Source of the DNA: Cellvibrio sp. KY-GH-1
GTDB taxonomy: Bacteria; Pseudomonadota; Gammaproteobacteria; Pseudomonadales; Cellvibrionaceae
Length of the DNA: 64,000 bases
Direction: 5' to 3'
Assembly: GCF_008806975.1 (NCBI RefSeq)
Contig: NZ_CP031728.1
Location: 2,232,001 to 2,296,000, forward strand
The notes under the pieces: model-generated
Database searches by the model: none
The model's input: the letters and a program-made list of their open reading frames with translations, nothing else
Told to the model about the DNA's origin: nothing
Translations under genes and position numbers: made by a program
Shown: in pieces, positions 9,651 to 18,484 of the stretch
Layout: each line of letters starts with the position of its first letter
Numbering within the stretch: the stretch's first letter is position 1

Positions 9651-12008
9651 TCAAGACATCACTGCCAAAACAGGATACTGGTGATCATTTTCGCCAACAC
9701 GACTCAAGCTACTAACACCAACTGCCGGAGCAAATGCCGCCATAGCGCTAACCAATTGATTAATTTGGCTATTCGTTATGATATCCGCCCCTATTTCAAT
9801 CTGATCCAACTGATAAGATTGGTTGGAATACCAGTTATAAACGGAAACTTGATCAGCTGAACCAACCCTAGCAACAAGCACGTCATTACCAAGCCGTGAG
9901 AACAACAAATCCTGCAAACCATTTCCATCAAAACGCGCGATATCAACACTGGATGCATCAGCATCGTAATTAGAAATACTGTCCTGACCGCCACCGTAAC
10001 CGAAGAGGTAAGTATCATTACCCGCACCACCACTCAGATTATCATTACCCGTTCCGCCATCCAGAACATCGTTGCCGGCATCGCCGTAGACGTTATCATT
10101 ACCTGCACCACCAGCAACGAAGTCATCGCCGTTGCCGCCCGCAACATAATCATTATCTGAACCGCCATTGAGGTTGTCATTGCCATCTTCACCATAAAGG
10201 TTGTCAGCACCAAAACCACCCTCAAGTACATCATTCCCTGCACGGCCATATAAATAATCATTGCCGCCCAAGCCACTCAGAACATTATTGCCAGCATCAC
10301 CGTATAAATTATCAGCCCCTTCTGTGGCCGTCGCCGCCAATGCCTGAAGCGCAGCGTAATCCCACACAGTACCATCAGCGAATACCAGATGATTTAATGC
10401 ATAACCTCCCGCACCATCGTTATAAAAATGATTACCAACAGTCACCTTGTCACCGGTACTAGTCAAGGTAACGATCAAATCATTGTAGTTACGGGTAACT
10501 CTTACATCTGTCGTAGCAACCGCATCCGAGAAGCGCAATACATCAACTCGACCAGCGCCGGTATCGTAGTTAGAAATACTGTCCTGACCGCCACCGTAAC
10601 CGAAGAGGTAAGTATCATTACCCGCACCACCACTCAGATTATCATTACCCGTTCCGCCATCCAGAACATCGTTGCCGGCATCGCCGTAGACGTTATCATT
10701 ACCTGCACCACCAGCAACGAAGTCATCGCCGTTGCCGCCCGCAACATAATCATTATCTGAACCGCCATTGAGGTTGTCATTGCCATCTTCACCATAAAGG
10801 TTGTCAGCACCAAAACCACCCTCAAGTACATCATTCCCTGCACGGCCATATAAATAATCATTGCCGCCCAAGCCACTCAGAACATTATTGCCAGCATCAC
10901 CGTATAAATTATCAGCCCCTTCTGTGGCCGTCGCCGCCAATGCCTGAAGCGCAGCGTAATCCCACACAGTACCATCAGCGAATACCAGATGATTTAATGC
11001 ATAACCTCCCGCACCATCGTTATAAAAATGATTACCAACAGTCACCTTGTCGCCGGTACTAGTCAAGGTAACGATCAGATCATTGTAGTTACGGGTAACT
11101 CTTACATCTGTCGTAGCAACCGCATCCGCGAAGCGCAATACATCAACTCGACCAGCGCCGGTATCGTAGTTAGAAATACTGTCCTGACCGCCACCGTAAC
11201 CGAAGAGGTAAGTATCATTACCCGCACCACCACTCAGATTATCATTACCCGTTCCGCCATCCAGAACATCGTTGCCGGCATCGCCGTAGACGTTATCATT
11301 ACCTGCACCACCAGCAACGAAGTCATCGCCGTTGCCGCCCGCAACATAATCATTATCTGAACCGCCATTGAGGTTGTCATTGCCATCTTCACCATAAAGG
11401 TTGTCAGCACCAAAACCACCCTCAAGTACATCATTCCCTGCACGGCCATATAAATAATCATTGCCGCCCAAGCCACTCAGAACATTATTGCCAGCATCAC
11501 CGTATAAATTATCAGCCCCTTCTGTGGCCGTCGCCGCCAATGCCTGAAGCGCAGCGTAATCCCACACAGTACCATCAGCGAATACCAGATGATTTAATGC
11601 ATAACCTCCCGCACCATCGTTATAAAAATGATTACCAACAGTCACCTTGTCGCCGGTACTAGTCAAGGTAACGATCAGATCATTGTAGTTACGGGTAACT
11701 CTTACATCTGTCGTAGCAACCGCATCCGCGAAGCGCAATACATCAACTCGACCAGCGCCGGTATCGTAGTTAGAAATACTGTCCTGACCGCCACCGTAAC
11801 CGAAGAGGTAAGTATCATTACCCGCACCACCACTCAGAATATCATTACCCGTTCCGCCATCCAGAACATCGTTGCCGGCATCGCCGTAGACACTATCGTT
11901 GCCGCTTGCACCTGAAATAACATCATCTCCCGCCTTACCGTATATCAAATCACCGACGTCAGTACCAACAATGATATTTGCATTTTGGTCGCCATTTATT
12001 GTTGCCAT
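9651..12008 (-). CDS. RTX protein made of three near-identical 200-residue repeats
   Basis: The protein has 785 residues, made almost wholly of calcium-binding RTX nonapeptides (pattern GGxGxDxLx) alternating with a roughly 95-residue segment resembling the haemolysin-type calcium-binding related domain (DTYLFGYGGGQDSI to WDYAALQALA). The 200-residue unit occurs three times almost unchanged, plus partial copies at both ends. No enzymatic, adhesive or signal-peptide region is visible. The C-terminus (INQLVSAMAAFAPAVG) resembles type I secretion signals. An AGGAG site lies 8 bases before the ATG. The HlyB- and HlyD-type genes directly upstream on the same strand are the likely exporter. A structural extracellular or surface-layer role is possible but unproven. 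Confidence 0.9.
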   Translation of the reverse strand: MATINGDQNANIIVGTDVGDLIYGKAGDDVISGASGNDSVYGDAGNDVLDGGTGNDILSGGAGNDTYLFGYGGGQDSISNYDTGAGRVDVLRFADAVATTDVRVTRNYNDLIVTLTSTGDKVTVGNHFYNDGAGGYALNHLVFADGTVWDYAALQALAATATEGADNLYGDAGNNVLSGLGGNDYLYGRAGNDVLEGGFGADNLYGEDGNDNLNGGSDNDYVAGGNGDDFVAGGAGNDNVYGDAGNDVLDGGTGNDNLSGGAGNDTYLFGYGGGQDSISNYDTGAGRVDVLRFADAVATTDVRVTRNYNDLIVTLTSTGDKVTVGNHFYNDGAGGYALNHLVFADGTVWDYAALQALAATATEGADNLYGDAGNNVLSGLGGNDYLYGRAGNDVLEGGFGADNLYGEDGNDNLNGGSDNDYVAGGNGDDFVAGGAGNDNVYGDAGNDVLDGGTGNDNLSGGAGNDTYLFGYGGGQDSISNYDTGAGRVDVLRFSDAVATTDVRVTRNYNDLIVTLTSTGDKVTVGNHFYNDGAGGYALNHLVFADGTVWDYAALQALAATATEGADNLYGDAGNNVLSGLGGNDYLYGRAGNDVLEGGFGADNLYGEDGNDNLNGGSDNDYVAGGNGDDFVAGGAGNDNVYGDAGNDVLDGGTGNDNLSGGAGNDTYLFGYGGGQDSISNYDADASSVDIARFDGNGLQDLLFSRLGNDVLVARVGSADQVSVYNWYSNQSYQLDQIEIGADIITNSQINQLVSAMAAFAPAVGVSSLSRVGENDHQYPVLAVMS
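9971..11891. repeat. 600-bp tandem repeat, about 3.2 copies
   Basis: The DNA repeats with a period of exactly 600 bases inside the RTX gene. The second and third units read as identical. The first differs at 10452, 10478 and 10529, and the final partial copy has one change near 11839. Such identity, including third codon positions, means recent duplication or ongoing gene conversion. Copy number may vary between cells or be miscounted in an assembly. Confidence 0.97.
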
Positions 12009-12212
12009 TTATAAAACTCCTTTGTCACTTTTTAAGATAAAATAAATAACAAAATTTATGTGGCGCAAAACAGAACACTACCACACAAAAAATTTCCTTT
12101 GTTAAAAGGCACAATGAATATACTTGAATTGGTTTTAATAAAAAATGACAGATAGTTGCAATTGATAAAAATTAACACAAACATTGAAAATAAATTTTTG
12201 TGAAATAATTAC

Positions 12213-13703
12213 TCACCGCTCCCGAATACTCTCCTGCTTGTACTTCAACAGTGGCGACAGAAAATATTCAATCACTCGTCGCTGCGTCGTCTTCACTTCC
12301 GCCGTGACCGCCATGCCCGGAATTAATTTCACATCTTTCGCTTCTACGCGAATAGTGCTCTTGTGCATTTTTAAATGCATGGCGTATACGAGGCCGAGTT
12401 TTTCATCGAGGATGGCGTCATCGGAGATATGGGTAACGGTGGCGTCGATCAAACCGTATTTGGTGAAGGGGAAGGTGTGGATTTTAATTTCTGCCGGCAT
12501 ATCGCTTTGCACAAAACCGATATCCTGGTTGCCGAGCATGACTTGTACTTCCAGGTTTTCTTCTTCCGGTACCACAATCATTAATTGTTGGGCTTCGGTG
12601 ACAACACCACCGATGGTGTTGACCGCGAGTTGTTGTACGTAACCGGAGACCGGGGCGTAGAGGATTTGTTTGTCATTCATATCGCGCGCTTTAACCAGCT
12701 CTTCGGTGATAGTGGCGAGTTGGTTGCGACTATCCGCAATTTGTGCGAGCAGTTTGCTGCTGGTGTCTGCTTTGAGGGCGTTGATTTGCTGCTGGGCTTC
12801 ATTGATCGCGGCGATAAGTTGTTGTTGGATTTGCTGTTGCGTGGCGAGGTCTTGCGTGCGTTCGATGCGCTGTTGTTCCAGTTCCAGGTATTCCGCTTCT
12901 GAGGCCATGTTTTTTTGATAGAGGCTGTGCAAGGCAGTAGCGCGTTTGGTGACCATCGGCAGGGTTTGCTCGAGTTTCTTGATGGTTTCCAGGTTGGCGA
13001 TTTTTTCACTTTGCGCTTTGGTTAAGGCGCTGTGCAAGCTGCTGAGTTGTGCCTGGTATTGTTGCCATTGCTCCCAGGTTTTTTGTTGGTGCAATAATAT
13101 TTCTGAAGCAGATAATGTGAGTTTTTCATCAATCACCAAGGCCAGCTCACTCGCGGCGACAGGTTTTTTGTGTTGGTTGATTCTTTGATGAATTTTTTGA
13201 TGCTGTTGATTCTTGGGTTGTTGCGAATTTTTTTCTGCCGTGTTTTGCTGGTCAGCTATTAATGCTTGCAAGGCTTCACTGCCCGCAAGATTCAAACTCG
13301 CATTGTGCAGCTCCTGTTGCATACGTGCCTGATCCGCAGCAGTGATGGTGCGATCCAATTCGATCAGTGGATCACCCTCTTTTACATACTGCCCTTCTTT
13401 CACGTGGATGGCTTTGATCACGCCTTTATCCAACGGCTGGATTTGTTTAACGCGACTGCCGGGAATAATTTTGCCTTCCGCACTGGCTACTACATCCACT
13501 TTGCCAAAGATGGCCCAGAGCAGCGTGAGGATAAATAAGGTAATGAGTGTCCAGGCGAGCCAGCGCACTAAGGGGTTGGGCGGGGTTTCCTGTAGCTCCA
13601 ATGCCGCTGGCATAAATTCCGACAAGCCTTGCTGCTTGGAACCATCACCCAATTTACCGCGTTCACGCCAGGCTTCGCGCAGTAATTCAAAAAAATTAGT
13701 CAT
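12213..13703 (-). CDS. type I secretion membrane-fusion protein, HlyD family
   Basis: The protein has 496 residues from the ATG at 13703 (MTNFFELL), which has a GGAG site. A cytoplasmic N-terminus and one membrane helix (about 50-70) are followed by a long periplasmic coiled coil rich in Gln and Ala (about 120-340), with lipoyl/barrel segments on either side (GKIIPGSRVKQIQPL; PVSGYVQQLAVNTIGGVV). HlyD proteins bridge the inner-membrane ABC exporter to a TolC channel. The start overlaps the exporter stop by 8 bases. No TolC-type gene is adjacent, so a channel encoded elsewhere is needed. Confidence 0.95.
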   Translation of the reverse strand: MTNFFELLREAWRERGKLGDGSKQQGLSEFMPAALELQETPPNPLVRWLAWTLITLFILTLLWAIFGKVDVVASAEGKIIPGSRVKQIQPLDKGVIKAIHVKEGQYVKEGDPLIELDRTITAADQARMQQELHNASLNLAGSEALQALIADQQNTAEKNSQQPKNQQHQKIHQRINQHKKPVAASELALVIDEKLTLSASEILLHQQKTWEQWQQYQAQLSSLHSALTKAQSEKIANLETIKKLEQTLPMVTKRATALHSLYQKNMASEAEYLELEQQRIERTQDLATQQQIQQQLIAAINEAQQQINALKADTSSKLLAQIADSRNQLATITEELVKARDMNDKQILYAPVSGYVQQLAVNTIGGVVTEAQQLMIVVPEEENLEVQVMLGNQDIGFVQSDMPAEIKIHTFPFTKYGLIDATVTHISDDAILDEKLGLVYAMHLKMHKSTIRVEAKDVKLIPGMAVTAEVKTTQRRVIEYFLSPLLKYKQESIRER

Positions 13704-15876
13704 GGTTAAACTCCATCTCAATATTTTCCTTTTTTACCATCGGGCGTGCGGCTGCCTTGGCATCCTGATAGCCATGCAATTGCGCGTAGTAGCCTTGTTG
13801 TTGCAATAACTGATCATGCGAGCCCTGCTCTACAATGCGGCCTTTGTTCATCACAATAATGCGATTGCAAATGCGCACCGTACTTAAGCGGTGGGCGATG
13901 ATAAACACGGTGCGGCCGTTACAAATGTGCGCCATGTTGTCCTGGATGATGCGTTCGGATTCGTAATCCAGCGCACTGGTGGCTTCATCGAAGATTAATA
14001 TTTTGGGATTGGTTAATAACGCGCGGGCAATCGCGAGGCGCTGGCGTTGGCCGCCGGAGAGGTTGCTGCCCTGTTCGCCGACCATAGTGTCGTAAGCTTC
14101 GGGGAGATCCACAATAAATTCATGGGCGCCGGCGAGTTTGGCAACCGCCACAATCTGCTCCATGGGCGCGGCGGGATTAGTGAGCGCGATATTTTCACGC
14201 ACGGTTTGGTTAAATAAAAAATTCTCTTGCAATACCACACCAATATTGCGTCGCAGCCAAGCGGTATCCACCATAGCAAGGTCTACTCCATCCACCAGCA
14301 TTCGCCCCGACTCGGGCAAATACAGCCGCTGGATCAATTTGGTAAGCGTGCTTTTACCGGAACCGGAGCGACCGACAATACCAATAATTTCCCCAGGTTG
14401 AACCTGCAGATTAAATTGATCGAGAATCACCGGGCCGTCGTGGCGATAGCGGAAACGCACGTGTTCAAAATTCACTTGCCCGGCAATCGATGGCAGTGTG
14501 GAGCGATTGGGGTTGTAACCGGGTTCGCGCGGGGTATTTAAAATATCGCCCAGGCGCTCAATGGAAATACCCGCTTGCTGGAAGTCTTGCCAGAGTTGTA
14601 CAAGTTTTAAAATAGGGCCGCTCACGCGACCGGCGAGCATGTTGAACGCAATCAATTCGCCAACGGTGAGTTCACCGGCGATTACCAAATGCGCTCCCCA
14701 CCAGATAATCCCGAGTGTCATTAGCTTATTAATCAATCCGGCAATTTGATTGGCCACATTGCCGAGGTTCTGGCTACGAAAGGAGGCATTCACATAATGG
14801 GCGAGTTGATCTTCCCATTTGCGCTGCATCTGCGGCTCTACCGCCATGGCTTTTACGGTTTGTACACCGGTGACGGATTCGGTAAGGAATGCCGTATTCG
14901 CGGCACCGTATTTGAATTTGTCATTGAGGCGATGACGCAATATCGGCGTGATAAATACCGAGAGCAGGATGTAACAGGGGATGGTGGCGGCCACCACAAA
15001 AAATAAGGTGGTGCTGTAGTACCACATCACCAGCAGGAAGACGATGGTGAAACCCAGATCGAGAATTAAAGTAAGTGCACTACCGGTAATAAAATTGCGG
15101 ATGGTATCCAGCTCATGCACGCGCGCGACATTTTGCCCCACTTGCCGCGACTCGAAATAGGCCATGGGCAAGGCCATTAAATGATTAAACAGGCGCGAGC
15201 CCAATTCCACATCCACCCGGCTGGTGGTATGGGACATCACATAACTGCGAATACCCCCGAGCAATGCTTCAAAAATCGCAATCGCTAAAAAACCAAAGGC
15301 GATGACATCGAGCGTACTGAACCCGCGATGCACTAACACTTTATCCATCACCACTTGAAATAGCAGTGGTGTAATCAGCGCAAAGAGCTGCAAAAAAAAT
15401 GAGGCGATAATCACTTCGCCAAATAATTTCCGGTATTTGATTAACGAGGGAATAAACCAGCTGATATCGAACTTTTGTTGCAGGCTTTCGCGCAAACCCA
15501 GGCGGCGCGTTACATAAATAATTTCACCAGACCAGAGTGATGCAAACTCTTCTGCGGTGAGTGTTTTGGGCGCTTGCTCACGCAAATCCTGCACCAACAC
15601 CTTAACCGGTTTGCCCTCCTCTTCAGCCACGCGCGCGAGGATGATGTAATCGCCATCGACCGTTTTAACAATTGCGGGCAAACTGGAACCGATTAATTTA
15701 TCGAGTTTAAACGAAAATAATTTCGCTTTAAAAGTCAGCGCTTTGGCGGCGCGGAGGATTTCAGTATTGCTAAACGGTTGACCGGGAATTGCGAATTGGT
15801 GGGAGAGTTGTGAAGCATCAGCGGGGAGCTGGTGGAATCCTGCGAGTGCTACCAAGCACTGTAAACCTGTGTCCAT
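13696..15876 (-). CDS. type I secretion ABC exporter with C39-like domain, HlyB/RtxB type
   Basis: The protein has 726 residues. The N-terminal 130 residues are a C39-like domain that begins MDTGLQCL. Thr stands where peptidase members have the catalytic Cys (DCG), so the domain should bind substrate without cutting it, as in RTX exporters. Next come six membrane helices (about 150-430). The ATPase domain has Walker A GRSGSGKST (about 500), signature LSGGQRQR and Walker B ILIFDEATSALD. It is translationally coupled to the HlyD gene and shares strand and locus with the RTX gene, its probable cargo. Confidence 0.95.
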   Translation of the reverse strand: MDTGLQCLVALAGFHQLPADASQLSHQFAIPGQPFSNTEILRAAKALTFKAKLFSFKLDKLIGSSLPAIVKTVDGDYIILARVAEEEGKPVKVLVQDLREQAPKTLTAEEFASLWSGEIIYVTRRLGLRESLQQKFDISWFIPSLIKYRKLFGEVIIASFFLQLFALITPLLFQVVMDKVLVHRGFSTLDVIAFGFLAIAIFEALLGGIRSYVMSHTTSRVDVELGSRLFNHLMALPMAYFESRQVGQNVARVHELDTIRNFITGSALTLILDLGFTIVFLLVMWYYSTTLFFVVAATIPCYILLSVFITPILRHRLNDKFKYGAANTAFLTESVTGVQTVKAMAVEPQMQRKWEDQLAHYVNASFRSQNLGNVANQIAGLINKLMTLGIIWWGAHLVIAGELTVGELIAFNMLAGRVSGPILKLVQLWQDFQQAGISIERLGDILNTPREPGYNPNRSTLPSIAGQVNFEHVRFRYRHDGPVILDQFNLQVQPGEIIGIVGRSGSGKSTLTKLIQRLYLPESGRMLVDGVDLAMVDTAWLRRNIGVVLQENFLFNQTVRENIALTNPAAPMEQIVAVAKLAGAHEFIVDLPEAYDTMVGEQGSNLSGGQRQRLAIARALLTNPKILIFDEATSALDYESERIIQDNMAHICNGRTVFIIAHRLSTVRICNRIIVMNKGRIVEQGSHDQLLQQQGYYAQLHGYQDAKAAARPMVKKENIEMEFNHD

Positions 15877-15942
15877 GGTTCGTCCAATAAATGTTAAAAA
15901 AATAGAGCGACAAATATTAACAATTTGAAAATGTACAGACCT

Positions 15943-15980
15943 TTACTGGCCTGCGCAGACACGTCTGCAGAGGCCAGTAA
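15943..15980. repeat. long hairpin between mlaC and the exporter gene
   Basis: Arms TTACTGGCCT (15943-15952) and AGGCCAGTAA (15971-15980) enclose a second stem, GCAGAC with GTCTGC (15955-15960 and 15963-15968). It follows the mlaC stop by 11 bases on the minus strand. No T run follows, so it may be a weak terminator or an mRNA-stabilising structure. Confidence 0.55.
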
Positions 15981-15991
15981 TCCGCCAACAA

Positions 15992-16621
15992 TCAAGCATC
16001 CGCAAGCCAGTTAGCAATAACCTGATCCACATTACCATTGTGCTTTTTCAGACCCGCCTTGAATTGACTGCTGAAGGACTGACCGAGATTTACACCGTTC
16101 AGGACTACGTTGATCAGCTTCCATTCACCGGATTTACCTTTAACCATGGTGTAGTCCAGTTTGTGGGTAGCCCCTTCAGCACTAACCTCTTGCTTGACCA
16201 CGACACGATCAGCTTTAACAGTATCCACTCCTGCAATAGTTACCTTGCTATCCGCATAGCCTAAAACCCCTTTGGCCAAGGATTTGACCATGCCATCCTT
16301 GAACACCTTGAGGAATTGTTCACGCTGAGCCGGCGTTGCTTGTTTGTAAGTCGCCTTGCCCATTACCGAACCGGCGATAAAGGGAAAGTTAACGACCGGA
16401 TCCAACACTTTTTCAACTTGTTTGTAATATTGATCGTCAGGAGTCTTGGCGGTGTTTTTGGTCTTCACCAAACCAAACAGCTCTTGCGCTACAGATTCAA
16501 CGATAACCTTGGGGTCTGCTGCTGGTTTAGCGGCATCTTGTGCACCTGCCACTTGCGACCAGACCAAGGCGATTGATAAAGAAAATCCGAACAGGGATTT
16601 CAACAGGGAAACAGTTTTCAT
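15992..16621 (-). CDS. mlaC: periplasmic phospholipid-binding protein MlaC (Ttg2D)
   Basis: The protein has 209 residues with a signal peptide (cleavage near VAGAQ, residues 25-28). It shows the MlaC fold pattern: DPVVNFPFIAGSVMG, ATPAQREQFLKVFKDGM, and GEWKLINVVLNGVNLGQSFSSQF near the C-terminus. MlaC ferries phospholipids between the MlaFEDB complex in the inner membrane and MlaA in the outer membrane. Here it stands alone: mlaF, mlaE and mlaD are not upstream and mlaB is not downstream, unlike the usual mlaFEDCB-ibaG-murA order. Confidence 0.93.
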   Translation of the reverse strand: MKTVSLLKSLFGFSLSIALVWSQVAGAQDAAKPAADPKVIVESVAQELFGLVKTKNTAKTPDDQYYKQVEKVLDPVVNFPFIAGSVMGKATYKQATPAQREQFLKVFKDGMVKSLAKGVLGYADSKVTIAGVDTVKADRVVVKQEVSAEGATHKLDYTMVKGKSGEWKLINVVLNGVNLGQSFSSQFKAGLKKHNGNVDQVIANWLADA

Positions 16622-16916
16622 CGTATAAACCTTCCATTAACCAAGTGAGGCTAAAGCCTGATTGCCTTATGCCCTGATTGCTTTACAGCCATACATCAGA
16701 CAGCGCTAGTTCCCTAAGGTGCCATTCTTTGTCATTGATTAGGATTGTGGCGATTTATTGTGCGGAAGCGCCGCCGGTGGCGTTGCGGGGCGCACTATAC
16801 CATCGCTGTATTAAAATTCTTAAGAGCCTGAAGGGAAAAAAGACGTAAACACAACTCGCCTAAACACGCTCGCTCGTTATAATGCCCCACCCCGAATTGC
16901 CTGCAATGGGATTTAT
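16622..16916. other. divergent intergenic region between mlaC and kdsD
   Basis: This 295-base region must hold promoters for both directions. The kdsD -10 box is at 16878-16883. A GC-rich patch lies around 16765-16795. No remnant of mlaD, mlaE or mlaF could be read in it. Confidence 0.5.
16878..16883 (+). promoter_or_regulatory. -10 element of the kdsD-lpt operon
   Basis: A perfect TATAAT sits 34 bases before the kdsD ATG. The -35 region is poor, so the site may need an activator or depend on an extended -10 contact. Confidence 0.5.
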
Positions 16917-17888
16917 ATGGCCACTTTTGATTATGTCAGTTCTGCGTTGCGTACCATTCGCTTTGAAGCGGAAGCTGTTACGGCATTAATGAGTCGCATC
17001 GATGGTCAATTTAGCCAGGCCTGTGAATTGATTTTGAACGGCAAAGGGCGAGTGATAGTGACCGGCATGGGCAAATCCGGCCATGTAGGCAAAAAGATCG
17101 CTGCCACTCTGGCGAGCACTGGTACTCCCTCCTTTTATGTCCATCCCGGTGAGGCCAGCCATGGCGATCTGGGGATGATTACCAAAGACGACATTTTGCT
17201 GGCCATCTCCTATTCCGGAACCTCCTCTGAAATTGTTGCCCTGTTGCCACTGCTAAAACGTGGCGGTATCAAAATAATCAGTATGACCAGCAACCCCGAC
17301 TCAACCATCGCCGAAGTAGCCGAAGTCAACCTAGATATCAGCGTGGTTCACGAGGCGTGCCCGCTGGATCTCGCACCCACATCAAGCACCACTGCCACTC
17401 TCGTTCTAGGTGATGCACTGGCTATAGCACTGTTGGAAGCGCGCGGATTCACGGCCGAGGATTTCGCCTTTTCCCACCCGGGCGGGGCACTAGGGCGCAA
17501 ACTGCTTTTACGCCTCTCGGATGTGATGCATACAGACAACGAAATTCCCCGCGTATTGCCCGAAACTCCAATGGCTGATGCGCTGATGGAAATGTCTCAA
17601 AAAGGTTTTGGCATGACCACGGTGATGAACTCTGCAGGCGACTTATTGGGAATTTTCACGGATGGTGATTTGCGCCGTAGTATCGATCGCGGGATCGATA
17701 TACGCGTTGCACGAGTGGGGGAATTGATGAATACCACCCCCAAAACATTGCGTGATAATACACTCGCCGCCGAAGCACTCGCGCTAATGGAACAGGCAAA
17801 AATTAACGTTCTGCTAATCACCAACGAACAAAAAAAACTGGTTGGTGTCGTCAAAATCAATGACCTGCTGCGCGCCGGTATTATTTAA
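16917..17888 (+). CDS. kdsD: arabinose-5-phosphate isomerase
   Basis: The protein has 323 residues and converts ribulose 5-phosphate to arabinose 5-phosphate, the first step toward Kdo for lipopolysaccharide. A SIS domain (about 35-185; VTGMGKSGHVGKKIA, SYSGTSSE) is followed by the HPGGALGRKLL segment and two CBS domains (about 205-323). Domain order and length match KdsD. It opens a tight plus-strand cluster with kdsC and lptCAB. Confidence 0.97.
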   Translation: MATFDYVSSALRTIRFEAEAVTALMSRIDGQFSQACELILNGKGRVIVTGMGKSGHVGKKIAATLASTGTPSFYVHPGEASHGDLGMITKDDILLAISYSGTSSEIVALLPLLKRGGIKIISMTSNPDSTIAEVAEVNLDISVVHEACPLDLAPTSSTTATLVLGDALAIALLEARGFTAEDFAFSHPGGALGRKLLLRLSDVMHTDNEIPRVLPETPMADALMEMSQKGFGMTTVMNSAGDLLGIFTDGDLRRSIDRGIDIRVARVGELMNTTPKTLRDNTLAAEALALMEQAKINVLLITNEQKKLVGVVKINDLLRAGII

Positions 17889-17914
17889 ATCTCCTTTTTG
17901 TGAATAGAAACCCT

Positions 17915-18445
17915 ATGAATCCCGAACTGCGTGAGCGCGCTGCGCGTATTAAATTATTACTGCTGGATGTCGATGGTGTGTTGACCGATGGCAAGCTTTA
18001 CTTCGGCAACAACGGCGAAGAATTTAAAGCCTTTAGCACCTTGGATGGCCACGGCATCAAACTGTTACAGAAAAGTGGGGTCAAGGTCGGCATTATTACT
18101 GGCCGTACCAGTAACCTGGTGGCGCGCCGCGCCAATGACCTGGGTATTAACATTCTGGTACAGGGGCGCGAAGACAAGTGGGATGCATTGCAGGAAATAC
18201 TGCAAGAGCATCCGTTGCAACTGAACGAAATTGCCTTTATGGGCGATGACTGGCCCGATTTGAGTGTGATGACACGCGTGGGACTGGCCTTTGCCGTTGC
18301 CAACGCCCATACAAGCGTAGCTGCACGAGCCCACTGGCAGAGCCGCGAGCGTGGCGGTGACGGTGCGGTGCGTGCCGCCTGCGATCTAATTATGCAGGCC
18401 CAAGACACCTTTGACACAGCGTTGGCGCGCTATCTAGCGCCTTAA
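17915..18445 (+). CDS. kdsC: 3-deoxy-D-manno-octulosonate 8-phosphate phosphatase
   Basis: The protein has 176 residues from the ATG at 17915; a GTG at 17900 would add five. The chosen start gives the length of the Pseudomonas enzyme. It is a HAD-superfamily phosphatase: motif I DVDGVLTDG holds the nucleophile Asp, motif II is ITGRTS, and GDDWPDL is motif IV. It dephosphorylates Kdo 8-phosphate, the step after KdsA. It follows kdsD after 26 bases. Confidence 0.96.
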   Translation: MNPELRERAARIKLLLLDVDGVLTDGKLYFGNNGEEFKAFSTLDGHGIKLLQKSGVKVGIITGRTSNLVARRANDLGINILVQGREDKWDALQEILQEHPLQLNEIAFMGDDWPDLSVMTRVGLAFAVANAHTSVAARAHWQSRERGGDGAVRAACDLIMQAQDTFDTALARYLAP

Positions 18446-18484
18446 TCGCATACTGCTACACGAGAAATAACAAGCTACTAATTT

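Noticed and set aside
9971..11891. Direct repeats considered as a CRISPR array
   Set aside because: Units are 600 bases, continuous and coding, with no spacer pattern and no cas genes.
10428..11915. Repeated plus-strand 110-codon frames
   Set aside because: They are antisense copies of the 600-bp RTX repeat; their repetition reflects the DNA repeat, not coding.
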